Assembly (NCBI RefSeq): GCF_965363235.1
Contig: NC_134839.1
Coordinates: 57,007,560 to 57,071,559 of the forward strand
DNA: 64,000 nt
Source of the DNA: Mytilus galloprovincialis
Taxonomy: Eukaryota > Mollusca > Bivalvia > Mytilida > Mytilidae
Direction: 5' to 3'
How positions within the stretch are numbered: the stretch's first letter is position 1; each line of letters starts with the position of its first letter. The notes under the pieces are model-generated. The model made no database searches. It saw nothing but the letters and a program-made list of their open reading frames with translations, and was not told the DNA's origin. A program made the position numbers and the translations under genes. Shown piece by piece: positions 43,078 to 54,693 of this stretch.

Positions 43078-44310
43078 GCTGTCACAACGACAGCAAACCG
43101 GATTTATTAACATTAATTTGTGTTCCGGCAATATCACAAGAACCATAAGTAATGAACAGTGAAAGTGAAAATCATCAATATCAAATTTTACCTCCATTTT
43201 GTCATAAGTATCAACATATTAAAATTTGAAAAGCTTGGGTTAAATAGTTCATGAGTAAATGCAACAGAATGAATAGAAACTCCATTTTTCGATCTTTCAA
43301 GGACCATAACTCCTGAACGGTTAAAGTCGTAATCGACATTATTGAACTTGACCTCCATTTTGTCATCAGTAACAACATTTAAAATTTGAAAAGCTTTGGG
43401 TGAACAGTTCATGAGTAAATGCACGGACACGACTGGAAACGCCATTTTTCAATCTCTCAAGAACCATAACTCCTGAACGGTAAAAGTGAAAATCGTCATT
43501 ATTGAACTTGACCTCCATTTTGTCATCAGTAACAACATATTAAAATTTGAAAAGCTTTGGTTAAACAGTTCATGAGTAAATGCACGGACACGACTGGAAA
43601 CACCATTTTTCAATCTCTCAAGAACCATAACTCCTGAACGGTAAAAGTGAAAATCGTCATTATTGAACTTGACCTCCATTTTGTCATCAGTAACAACATA
43701 TTAAAATTTGAAAAGCTTTGGTTGAACAGTTCATGAGTAAATGCATGGACACGACTGGAAACGCCATTTTTCAATCTCTCAAGAACCATAACTCCTGAAC
43801 GGTAAAAGTGAAAAATCGTCATTATTGAACTTGACCTCCATTTTGGAGGCCCCTCATGGGGGGGTCCTAGTAATCACATAATCACCATTTTTTTGCCAAT
43901 ATAATCACATAATCATTAAATATTTGCTTATCTTTAGTAATCAAATAATCATAAACTAAAAATACAGTCCTAGGTAATCAAATAATCATGAAATATTTGG
44001 CTTAATAATCAAATAATCATTAAAAAAACGGCCAAGTAATCACATAATCAAAAACCCCATGAGGGCCCTCATTTTGTCATCAGTAACGACATATTAAAAT
44101 TTGGGAAGCTTTGGTTGAATAGTTCATGTGTAAATGCACGGACATGACTGGAAACACCATTTTTCAATCTTTCAAGAACCATAACTCCTGAACGGTAAAA
44201 GTGAAAATCGTCATTATTGAACTTGACCTTCATTTTGTTGTCAGTAACAACATATTGAAATTTTAAAAGCTTTGGTTGAACGGTTCATGAGTAAATGCAC
44301 GGACAACATT
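43078..44310. mobile_element. Pearl-like element with a 160-bp tandem core, interrupted by a 225-bp insertion
   Basis: It starts GGCTGTCACAACGACAGCAA like the copy at 13.93 kb. The core word TGTCATCAGT recurs at about 43361, 43521 and 43682 (160/161 bp), with further units before and after the insertion, about seven in all. Units share AAATTTGAAAAGCTTTGG, TTCATGAGTAAATGCA, TCAAGAACCATAACTCCTGA and ATTATTGAACTTGACCTCCA. Neighbouring units are nearly identical, so the array expanded or homogenised recently. Open frames of 70-85 codons here are repeat translations. Confidence 0.82.
43846..44070. mobile_element. 225-bp GAGG-end element with TAATCAAATAATCA words
   Basis: Ends GAGGCCCCTCATGGGG and CCCCATGAGGGCCCTC are inverted repeats with one difference. 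ATTTTG flanks both sides (43840-43845 and 44071-44076); the neighbouring tandem units show the undisturbed CTCCATTTTGTCATCAGT. The interior repeats AATCACATAATCA or TAATCAAATAATCA about ten times. It interrupts the 160-bp array, so it is younger than that array. Confidence 0.85.
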
Positions 44311-45204
44311 TGATTGCCGCCCGCCGTAAATCCCCAAATCAATAACCGACATTTTTGTCACAAAAATCCGGTTAAAAATGTAAAAGGTTTTGCATAAAAA
44401 ATGGAGAGCAAAAATATAGAACAAAGGACTTTCTGAGCGTTTGAATCATATGTCTTTAGCAGCTTAAAACACATTTGTTTGTGAACAATTAAGTGCTGAC
44501 TATAAGAATGACAATAGTATTGCGGGTTTGTTTGTTTGTTTGTTTGGGGTTTTTTTTTTGGGGGGGGGGATAAGTTAGAGCGAGGTTACAGTGAAAGTTT
44601 TAAGCTTGGAATAGTTTCCCGTAAGATTTAAAAGTTGTATTTTAAAAGAAAAATGTATCTTATAGCTATTAAGAATCACTTGCTGTATCTGTAAGATTTT
44701 TGCAACATAATTTTTTTGTCTGAACGGTTATCAGGTATTTTTTTCGAAAGTTCGATAGAACACTAAAAAAAATTTCACTATTTTATGAAAGGGCAGACTA
44801 GAATATGTCAATTTCAAAAATTAAAATATCTCGTAGCTTCATACTACCAATTGAGTATAAAACAAGTATATATGAGTTTAAAAAATAAATTCTTAGATTA
44901 AACACCTACATTTAACTTTAAACGTTCATAACAGTTTAAAACAATACAAATCTACACACACAAAAAACTGGCCTAGTTTCCACTGGTTATCAACGCGAAT
45001 CGCTATAAGATCATATCTAAGCTCACCTGTGTCGAGGGGTCGTGTGAGGTTCATGTATTGTCTTGGCGTCCGCAAGTACAAAAAGATCTTTTCTGAAATT
45101 ACTTGACCAAATGTTACCAAATGAATTTAAGAGTGAATCTAGGAAAAACAATATTCATCAACAAACATGACTGTCTGTTAAAATGTATTAGAGTTTTTAG
45201 TTAC

Positions 45205-45463
45205 AGCCGATTCCATTGAGTATGTAGGCAAAGGTAATATTTTTGGTTAGCTTGCTTGTTAGCTAAACCGTGAAGTCATTGTTAGGTAAGGTATACTACC
45301 CTCCTTTCGAAGTAGTCTGGTCCTACAGACAGAAAGATGTGTCATTTATCGGACTAGTCTACTCTTAAAGTAGGGTAGTTTACATAATCTAACAATGACT
45401 TTTCTGTTCAGCAAGCAATATAACCAAAGATATTCCCTTTGTCTACACACTCATTGAAATCGG
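45205..45463. mobile_element. Large imperfect foldback (~95-bp arms)
   Basis: The left arm contains CCGATTCCATTGAGTATGTA, GTTAGCTTGCTTG and AGTCATTGTTAGGTAAGGTA; the right arm has the inverses TACACACTCATTGAAATCGG, AAGCAATATAACC and ATAATCTAACAATGACTT. Arms meet near a central GTCTGGTCC/GGACTAG pair. It lies within the 5.9-kb TIR element. Confidence 0.65.
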
Positions 45464-46159
45464 CTTTAATATTGCAAAAGTTCAAGCAATTAGGGCAAAA
45501 CTTACCGAGTAAAAAACATCAAAAGGCCAATGTCTATCTACCTTGCACATTTCAGAAAATTCAGATCAGATAACGAAACTGGGTCCAGCAACATTTATAG
45601 GCAATTTAAGATTTTTACCCTCACAGTTTCCATTCACCACAAATATTCTCGTTACAACGAATCATTTTAAATACAAAAATACCAGTTGCAGCCTTTTGTT
45701 TATCTATTAATATATGTATACGGATAAAGTTATGAAAGGCAGCAGGATCACCAGGGTGAGGAGTCCATGTCATCTGAAACAAATGCTAAGCATAGATCTA
45801 GAAAGCGACAGATAATCATGACATTAAAAAAACTCTTTTCTTTTCGACTTTTTTCGAACAAATTGACACATAAAATGGATTATATAGTATTGTGGAATTT
45901 TTAACTTGTGTTCAATTCATTGGTTACACCTTTTACTAGGATAACAATCCTGTCAAGTATGAGCTGGGTAAAATATTTCAGAAAAGAAGATGGAAATGTG
46001 AAAGTTTCCGTGCGTCAGGTGCAACAGTATACGAACAGCTAACATGCCTCATCAGGGTGGAAGCTAAAAAGTCCACGAAAATTTGATTTAAAACCTTTAT
46101 TCGTTCCAACAAAGTTATTGAGATTTTGTTGAGGATTTAACCATCTACGACAACAAGAT

Positions 46160-46456
46160 TTTTTTTTTAGAATTTACAGCTCTTCTATTAATATATGCAA
46201 AGCAAACCATTGATAAAATTGCTTGCTATGATTGTTTGGATGTTTGTAAACGACAGGTAAGTAGTCTGTTTACTATATACTAGAATTTGTTTGGACAATA
46301 AGCATTAACTTCAATTCCTGTCAGTTTGTATTGTCCAATCAAATCCCAGTATGTATTGAAACTCCGCCTACCTATTGTTTGAAAACATCCAAGCAAACAT
46401 AGCAAGCAAGTCAATCAAAGTTGTTTTTTTTTTGCATGCTTTTATAGAAGAGCTGT
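46160..46456. mobile_element. Imperfect foldback (~100-bp arms)
   Basis: ACAGCTCTTCTATTAATATA, TTGCTTGCTATG and TTTGGATGTTTGTAAAC at the left pair with TTATAGAAGAGCTGT, CATAGCAAGCAA and TTTGAAAACATCCAA at the right. The centre carries AGGTAAGTAG/CTACCTA. Located inside the 5.9-kb TIR element. Confidence 0.65.
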
Positions 46457-48043
46457 ACTATATAATGCAAAGAAGCGTTTAAGTCTTTCGCCAAAAAATA
46501 CTGTCAATTTCTTTTTGTCCTATGTAAACTTCCGTACATTCATGATCATTAAATTGAACTGTAAAATATTTCTTGGTACCTTCTTAATTCCTTTATAAGT
46601 CTTATGTAAACATAATAATGACAATAACTGTTGTGAGCACAAGATTCACTGCACACTTTTAAAGTTCTGCTTCATCAAACATTAAAATGTGAAATTAGTT
46701 TTAAGACTTTTTTAATCGACACGATTAGGATTTTTGTATATGAGAACATGGTTTATCTATTAGTTGAAAATGCGGCTTTGAACTAGCTTTCAGTATCTGC
46801 GAGCATTCGTTGTTCAAAAATGTGTGTCTTTGTGTTATTATTTTATGTGATAAATTGTTGTGTTGGTACACCACTGTAACAATGAAGGAGGAAATGAGGA
46901 GGGTTGGTTGGGTGGAAGTGGGGAGGGGTATGCAGAGCGCTAACAAACATGTCTATGCGGCATGGGCTTTGATCATTGTTGAAGCATCAATGTAAGGGGC
47001 ATTTAATATCTTAATAAAACTATTCTTATTTTAGATACTATATATTGTTATCTGATATTGGACGACAGATGTTGTCCTTTTATGTAATTATGTAATACAA
47101 GTTACGATCATTTGAAAACACACATTAAACAGCCAAATGTATGCACAAGAGCTAAAATAGGAGTCATAGATCCTATTGACAACAATTATCTGCCCAATTT
47201 TATTGATTTTGTAACATTTGTTTCAAATATGACCAACTTCTTATCCGAAATCACCAGCACCGTATCAGGACCCACCAGCACAATGACAGGACCCACCAGC
47301 ACAGTATCAGGACATGAATAAATTGAGAAAATGCTAAATTTTAATAAATTGCAATGTTTTTTCACAAAATAGTTTTGTCGTGTGGATTGCGGTGTAGAAA
47401 GCGGACACTATGAGCATTTTTGTTTTATTTTTTCAGTGCTAGATTTTCTGAAAATGAGCATTTTTGTGTTACGCTTACTGAAACAGTTTAGAGAGTCAAC
47501 TTTTTAATGGTTTACATATGAACCCATAAGAAACAAAATTGAAAAATCTCAACTGTTTTCTTCCATTTTTTATGAGTGAAAACGTCAAAAATCATAATTT
47601 TCGTCTTTGTTTACATTTTTTCATTGATCACCAGCACCCGTCAGGACCGAATCACCAGCACAGAACGTTCTCTCGCAGGACAACCATACCCACCGTGTAT
47701 ATTGCCTTGTAAATACGTAGCTAGCATAAGGGTATCGAGAACTTTCTTATTATCTAACATTTTATCATGATATTTGAAACGTCATTTAACAGTCAATGCG
47801 ATTTTTACGTCTATTATTTTCTTTTCAAATTTTATTTATTCATGATTTCACTTTAAAATCATTAAACCCACACGTGATTATTTCGTGAGGTAATTAAGAC
47901 TAGACTTCCTGTATTTGATTTCATGTATAGAATTCTTAATAGATTGTCTTTGTTACAGTTATTGACCATATAAAAAAATCATATTCGAATGCATTATCAT
48001 TTACAATATATGATTTATATCTTGAACTTTAAACTTCCGAAAG

Positions 48044-48051
<8 letters not shown>

Positions 48052-48106
<55 letters not shown>
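48052..48106. repeat. (GA)n microsatellite
   Basis: About 27 uninterrupted AG/GA dinucleotides after a short A-run. Uninterrupted length predicts high polymorphism. Confidence 0.95.
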
Positions 48107-48109
<3 letters not shown>

Positions 48110-49104
48110 TCTATGAAACCATGATCATGTGCTTTATCACTCCATCAGTCTATTTCATTTCTATCTTCTAACTGACCTGACGGAGACGTTTTTAAAAGTA
48201 TGCTTTATGAATGTTCATCATGTTTTGGGAACCTGTGATACTCTTGTCAATTAACAACGAATGAAGATATATGCATTGCCAAGAAACTTTGAAATTTTTG
48301 CTCTTTGATACCATGGACATGTTCAAATGTCGACGAAACTTCATCACAAAGAAATACACAATGAACCTGATATTTGTTATTATTTGTTTTATCATTTAAA
48401 CAAAAAAAAACCTCTGCCATGAACACATTGAATTAAGTTCGAAAGTAGAACAATCTACTAAGTTGTTGGCACACAACAACGGGGACTCACCTGATAGAGT
48501 ATTTGACCATTGTATTTTATTATAAAGGATATGTGGGTTTCCATTTGGATATAGTAGCTTTAACTTTATATTTGAAAATAATTGAACATATACAAGTCTA
48601 AATGTTTGTTTCTTATGCACTGCAAGTTTTGTTTTAATCGCACCGATGCATTCGCGAAGGCGAGATTTATGGTTGTTGTTTATGTCAGCGTAGTTTCTTT
48701 ATTCTATCATTTGAAAGAATATCACCAATGATAAATCAATTCATTTTGGTACGCTGTTGTTTTCAAGATTGGCATATTCAGTATCCACGAATATTATATT
48801 GCCGGGAACCTTCAGTCATGTTGCATTGACTTTTGTGTGCTTGATGTAACTTTGTGAGTTGCTCAGTATACAAAACATAACTAAACTACCTTATATAAAT
48901 GATAGATTACTGATAGGAAAGGATGTATTCATGACATTATATCACTATACACACTCACAACGCGTCTTAAAACACAAACAAATCAAAGCGATTATCAAAA
49001 CCCAACACCCAAAACAATTCTCAACTTTAAAACTAATGAAGGAAACACCGACAACTCATGATTTTGCTTATAAAATTATGTAAGATATATATAAAAATAA
49101 AAGT

Positions 49105-49265
49105 TGTGGTATGATTGTCAATGAGACAACTCTCCACAAGAGACAAAAATGACACAGAAATTAACAACTATTGGTAACTATACGGCCGTCAACAATGAAC
49201 AAAGCCCATACCGCATAGTAGTCAGAGCTATAAAAGGCCCCGAAATGACAATGTAAAACAATTCA
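49105..49265 (+). repeat. Dispersed repeat family copy, best preserved
   Basis: GTTGTGGTATGATTGTCAAT, GAGACAACTCTCCACAAGAG, AATGACACAGAAATTAACAA, ACGGCCGTCAACAATGAAC, AAAGCCCATACCGCATAGTA and AAAGGCCCCGAAATGACAAT, which define the family used for the other copies. Confidence 0.75.
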
Positions 49266-49350
49266 AATGAGAAAATTATGCAAGTTAGATTTTTTATATC
49301 ATTTAAATCCTTTTATTTATTATCCACGAGTAAAGACGTGACAAAATATA

Positions 49351-50638
49351 CACATGGAAAAAAGCATTGCAACACCAAATTGAAATTGAAATTAAAAAAA
49401 CACTCTTTATTTTTTTTATATATAATTTGTTATAATAGAACTAGTTAAACATTTTTAAAATATCACCTGAGTTTGATCAATAATTATTGACTCGATGAGT
49501 TCTTATCTGCACATGCAGCTACTGTACTCGTAAACAGCAAAACAGGTATTTTTATCCTCATTGTTTTCAACACTTTGAATAACCAAGTTTATACAGTTAT
49601 GTGATTGACACATTGTAATGGGTCCTCCACAACTCTTAACCGCAGCAAGATGGCAGATTATCAGCATGGGAGAAACAGGAATGTCGCTGTGACAACCGCA
49701 CGTATTGTTGGTCATCACCATTTCACTATTAGTCGTTTTGAGAATAGAATCAGGCAATAAACGATGTTAAAGACTATCCGAGATCAAAAAGACCCCCTAT
49801 GCCATCTGCTAGGGACAATCAAGCATAATGAAGTTTGGTCAGAAAGAAACCCATGGCATACAATACAATCCTAAAATGAGAGTGGTGGGCACACAGGAGC
49901 CTTGTAACAAAAATTGTTCGAGATCGACTCATCGCTACTGGTTATCGTGCGATAAAACCATTTCGGGAACCTTTGCTTACGAACAGACACACAGTTGCCC
50001 TTATCCAATGTAGTGCAGAGCTCGCCATAGTTGGAAATTAGCATCGTGGAGGAAGATCCGTTGTTCCAATGGAATTCAGTTTATCTTCCTTGGCCCGATC
50101 GTAGCACGGATTTGAACAATATCGAGCATATATGGGACACTTTTGGGCGTAATGTGCGCGAAAGGACACCCCAGTCCAAACACGTGATGAAATAAACAAT
50201 GCCGTTCATCAGAAATTGTTGCTGCTACCTTAGCAACAAATTGGTCGATTTATGGCAGGAATCAGAAGACGTAAAGTGGAGGTTAACCGTTTGAATTGAG
50301 GCTGCGCACAAAGTACTAATTCTTTGGCGTATAACGATCAACCATGATGTGAACAATCATCTTAAGATCAATTTTGAAATGTCTGACATTGTAAAGTTCG
50401 ACTACAGTAAAAGTTGTAAAATGCAGTTTTTCGTACAAAAAACACTTCATTTTGTTATTAAAATTGTGGTTAGATAAATCATTTTTTTTCAAACATTTTT
50501 TGTTCGTTAAAATGCCAATGTAATCATAAACTATGTTTCAATATTATTTTACAAATATTTTATCATATTCCATCCAAAATAAAAGGCTGATTTTTAAGTT
50601 TTAAATAATCAAGGTGTTGCAATACTTTTTTCCATGTG
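49351..50638 (+). mobile_element. Tc1/mariner-like element, decayed
   Basis: Ends CACATGGAAAAAAGCATTGC and its inverse (26-bp repeat ending in AACACC, one mismatch) are each bounded by TA (49349-49350 and 50639-50640). Length 1288 bp is normal for the superfamily. Between them the plus strand carries a broken transposase. Confidence 0.88.
49640..50300 (+). pseudogene. Tc1-type transposase pseudogene
   Basis: Fragments in changing frames: an N-terminal helix-turn-helix-like part near 49650-49800, a GYRAIKPF-like segment near 49940 and, near 50085-50175, WPDRSTDLNNIEHIWDT-like residues followed by FGRNVRERTP, the conserved W-P-x-x-S-x-D-L-N-x-I-E-x-x-W region around the second catalytic Asp of Tc1 transposases. 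Several frameshifts and stops make it inactive. Confidence 0.75.
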
Positions 50639-50639
50639 T

Positions 50640-51010
50640 ATACATGAATGGCGAATATTTTTAACTAGACCAAAGTATACAGCATGTAAAATATTTTAAT
50701 TAAAGTCTTTTGTTTTATTTTCATTGACACGAAATTTGTCTTGGGATTTTACTGGGACAAATTTACAAACAAAAGATTGTTTAGTTTAAAGCTATCAAAT
50801 GTTTTGGCTCATAATTACAAGCAACCACAGGAGGGATTCAGAATTTTTAGTAAAATGAATGTTATATACATTTCAAGAAACACATAAGTTTGTCAAATGT
50901 AAAATGTAGGTATTTACAGGATTAAGGTCTATTTAAAAAGTTTTAACAAACAGAAATACATGTTTAGTTATGTATAAAACTATTTAAAAATCAGAGTCAA
51001 TACCGATAAA
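50640..51010. repeat. Block shared with 57.23-57.40 kb
   Basis: ATTTTAATTAAAGTCTTTTG, TTTTATTTTCATTGACACGA, GGGATTTTACTGGGACAA and GATTGTTTAGTTTAA recur at 57262-57360 in direct orientation. The 57-kb copy lacks the Tc1 element that immediately precedes this block here. Confidence 0.6.
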
Positions 51011-51459
51011 TATCATATAAATGGAACCAATAGGCTTTAGAACTATGATTATCAACGGAGTTTACTTCTGCCATATCTTGTTAAGAAAAAGCAACTGTTT
51101 TTTTTTTAATTTTAATGTTGGAACGTAATTTTGTTAGACTTGTGAACTGGCATGAACATTCGAATTTTGTTTGATAAAAATATACTGTTATGGAATAAGG
51201 AAACTTTACTATAAAAAATTAAGTCATGAAAAAGATTCCTTGGCCATATTTTGGTTTATATTAGTTCTTATTTTTGTTCATTACTTATTTTGAGTTTTAA
51301 TAGTTTTTTAATCGTTGTATTAGTTTTTGGACAAATGTTCTCGGCTGGAAAATCACTGAGAAACTTTTATTGTCGAAATGCGCATCTGGTGTAATAGAAT
51401 TGACCCTGTCAATGAAAGTAATTTCATCTTTACAAAAAGTTATCTATCAAGTTTTCAGT

Positions 51460-52265
51460 ATATACTTTTTACACAAAGTGTATACTGAAAACTTGATAGA
51501 TAACTAGAAAATGATACTAAACTCCTAAACGAAAACGGATAAATAAAGGCAACAGTAGTATACCGCTGTTCAAAAGTAATAAATTGATCGAGAGAAAACA
51601 AATCCGGGTTACAAACAGAAGAAAACGCATCAATTTTAAAAAGAAAACAACGAAACAACAGAACAAGTGCAACAATAAACAAACGACAATGCCACAAACA
51701 TAGACACGAACTATTAGATAACAACTGCAATATTCCTGACTTGGATCTGGACATTTAAAGAAAAAAATGGGGGATTGAACCTGGTTTTGTGGCTTGCCCG
51801 CTTTAAAGCAATGTCAAATATAAGTCCAAATAAATGCAAGAACACCCAAAACAGAGAAATTCATAAAATAATATAATAATAATTGAGAATGGAAATGGGG
51901 AATGTGTCAAAGAGACAACAATCCGACCATAGAACAGACAACAGCAGAAGGTCACCAACAGGTCTTCAATGCAGCGAAAAATTCCCGCACCTGGAGGTGT
52001 CCTTCAGCTTGCTCCTAAACAAATATATATACTAGTTCAGTGATAATGAACGCCATACTAAACTCCAAATTGTACACAGAAAACTGATATTAAAAATGAT
52101 ACAAGACTAACAAAGGCCAGAGACTTGGGATAGGCGCAAAAATGCGGCGGGGTTAAACATGTTTATGAGATCTCAACCCCCCTATACCTTTAGCTAATGT
52201 AGAAAAGTAAATGCATAACAATACGCACATAAAAATTCAGTTCAAGAGAAATCCGAGTTAATAGT
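51460..52265 (-). repeat. Dispersed repeat blocks in reverse orientation
   Basis: 51880-52265 is the reverse complement of 30905-31310 (see GGTCACCAACAGGTCTTCAA, AAATGCGGCGGGGTTAAACA, ATAATGAACGCCATACTAAA). The preceding part (51530-51620) resembles the inverse of 39400-39520. At 51435-51500 ACTTGATAGATAACT and AGTTATCTATCAAG form a small palindrome. Confidence 0.65.
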
Positions 52266-54396
52266 ACATTTCGACATGTTAACCATAGAATAAGAACGAA
52301 TAACTCAAATTTATATAGGTAACAATGTAACTTTATAAACTTTATGGGCGCAGCTATTTGTGAAGGGAACATGACATTGAGATAAAAATAGGTGGCTATC
52401 TGTGATTGGTTGCTATATCATTATATATTTTACCCCTGTAAAGTATTATGAATAAATTTTAATGCAAGCAGAAATTTGTCCTCAAATGTTTATGATCAAG
52501 GGCTCGAAATATTTTTTTATTTTGATCAAAATTAGGGAAACTTTCGGCGAAATCGTAACGTTTCGTTAAAAAAAATCAAAAATTCACCACGAAAAGCCAT
52601 TGGACCAAAAATATCAAAGTGGGGTAAAATCACATATAGATATCGAGCTCCAGTTACACAACAGCAGTTTTTCCATCAATAGTTTATTAAAAACGCTTTT
52701 TAAGGAGATAATGCTTAAAATAGCATTGCCGGCAATTGGGCCAACATTTAGTACTTTATAAGGACAGTACACAAAAACAGCCTAGTAGAATTACAAATTG
52801 TGTGTGTCAAACGAATGCATCAACGTTCCAGGTAAATTTCTAAAAATTGGATATAATTAAAGATTAGGTTTCAAATTATGTTATTTGATTATTTTATAAC
52901 AATATAAAACAGTGTGATGAGGAAGAACGAACGAAATCAACAATTATACACGTTTTACGGCCAACATCAAGAATATATTGATTGATTCGATATTTCTGTG
53001 TCTCAACCTACAAGCAAAACATTTTCGCAGTACAACATTTAGATCTTTGAATGCCATTATCGACATGTGTAACATGAACATTAGTTTCCAAAAAATTGAC
53101 ATGGTTTATTTTTAATGATTTTAAAACTCATTAAATGTAATTTTTTTAACACGTTTTACTTAAATCATGTTAGCCATATAAAATTTGCAATAGATTTACT
53201 GTTGAATATTTGACCCTTATTGTAATAAAGTCCTGTAATATACGGGTTTTAATTCTATGTCTTGTATTTGTATAGTTTATGAAAGGGAGACACTTTTTTG
53301 ATAAAAAAAAGAATAAATAAAAAAAATAAAAATAGAAAATCGGTCGACTTTTTCGTGATTTTTTGTATGCACTGATCGTTAATTTGTTAACTGCCTATGT
53401 GTTTGTGTTTGAGCTTTTGATTTTGTCATTTAATTAGGGACTTTCCGTTTGGAATTTTCCTCCGCGTTCGGTATTTTTGTGCGTCTACTATTTATATGCT
53501 GACATGAAAAATGCAAATACATACACTGTAGTCCGGCCAGCTTTTTTTTAATTTAAAATGATAACTTAAATGTGTACCTGTTTCCACGTAAAAAAACATG
53601 CATATATTATAACTTGTCACTCTCTTTATGTTGCTCTTTCTACGTTTCTGTTATTCTTGATATTTTATTATGCAATACCTGAACATTTGACTGTCTATTG
53701 TGTAGCCAATAAGTATATCTTAGACCTTGGTGTACCTATTAGTATCTGTTATATAGTTCAGTTTGTATTTTGTAAAAGAATTAGAGTGGTCTTTTGAAAA
53801 TTATATTTCAATTTCTTAACTCTATATAGCTACACGTTCTGAACATCGCATTTAATTAATGACGCATATAATCTAGTCTTAAATATCATGCATGTAGTTT
53901 CTGACAGAACGTCTTTGTCACAGTTAAATAACTGTAACTTAATGCATATTGCTTTGTCGAATATAAGTAAAAAAAGCTGATCTGTTGATATATTTTTTAT
54001 ACTGTCTAGTGTTAAGTTCTAAATACTACCCCTTTTGATCTTGGATGATAAACCAGAAGTTACCAATAAACAAAACAGTAACGATGGTACTGGTCAGTTA
54101 ACATTGTCTTGACTGGTAATAGATACTATGAGAAAGAAGTATCTGTAATATAAAGAGTCAAGTATAAGTAATTCAAAATTAAATATAACGCACACATATA
54201 TGAGCTGTTGGACTTTATTGCATGAAATGCAAGGCATTTGTAGAAAATCATAGTGATTGTCAGGTATTTTTACACTATCAGTATTTTCGAATTCATGAGT
54301 CCACAGTCTGACATTTTAACGCGGAAGATCTTAATTCACCCTTTTAAACTCACCGTTAATTAATTAAGACAAGAGGAATAGAAGAGCATACAATAA
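52266..54396. other. Intergenic, no gene recognised
   Basis: AT-rich without exon-like structure. The block 53880-54300 resembles 36640-37090 (shared words GATCTGTTGAT, AAGTTCTA, CAGGTATTTTTACA-TATCA), a sign of an old duplication. Confidence 0.4.
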
Positions 54397-54693
54397 CAAG
54401 AATGTGTCCCCAGTACACGAATGCCCCACTCGCACTATCATTTTCTATGTTCAGTGGACCGTGAAATTGGGGTAACCCCTCTAATATGGCATTAAAATTA
54501 AAAAGATCATATCATAGGGAACATGTATACTAAGTTTGAAGTCGATTGGACTTCAACTTCATCAAAAACTACTTTGACCAAAAACTTTAACCTGAAGCGG
54601 GACAGACGGACGAACGAACGAACGGACGGACGGACGAACGGACGCACAGACCAGAAAACATAATGCCCCTCTACTATCGTAGGTGGGGCATAA
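54397..54693. mobile_element. Pearl-like element, single-unit copy
   Basis: AACAAGAATGTGTCCCCAGT at the left, one core unit, the tract GACGGACGAACGAACGAACG and the hairpin end CCCCTCTACTATCGTAGGTG GGGCAT match the element at 18189-18832, which has three units. Confidence 0.82.

Larger units (their letters stand above)
41783..47697. mobile_element. 5.9-kb TIR element with spaced subterminal repeats, no transposase
   Basis: The left end CACGGTGGGTATGGTTGTCC and the right end are inverted copies over about 68 bp, the first 48 bp perfect. TATAT flanks both ends (41778-41782 and 47698-47702). Inside each end the word GTGCTGGTG (inverse CACCAGCAC) is repeated: 41819, 41843, 41864 and about 42025 at the left; 47252, 47273, 47294, 47629 and 47653 at the right, spaced 21 or 24 bp within groups. 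Such subterminal arrays are typical transposase-binding sites. The interior holds other repeats (42.29-42.76, 42.96-44.31, 45.2-45.46, 46.16-46.46 kb) and no recognisable transposase. The superfamily could not be decided. Confidence 0.75.

Noticed and set aside
43188..43822. Series of 70-85 codon minus-strand ORFs with repeated peptide words
   Set aside because: They are the translation of the 160-bp tandem unit; frame shifts between units and the repeat's presence elsewhere argue against a protein.
43866..44050. CRISPR-like array of TAATCAAATAATCA words
   Set aside because: Words are contiguous and variable without unique spacers, lie inside a TIR element and the DNA is eukaryotic.
50090..50180. 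WPDRSTDLNNIEHIWDT-like segment as a host gene
   Set aside because: It sits between Tc1 inverted repeats, with frameshifts, and is a transposase remnant.
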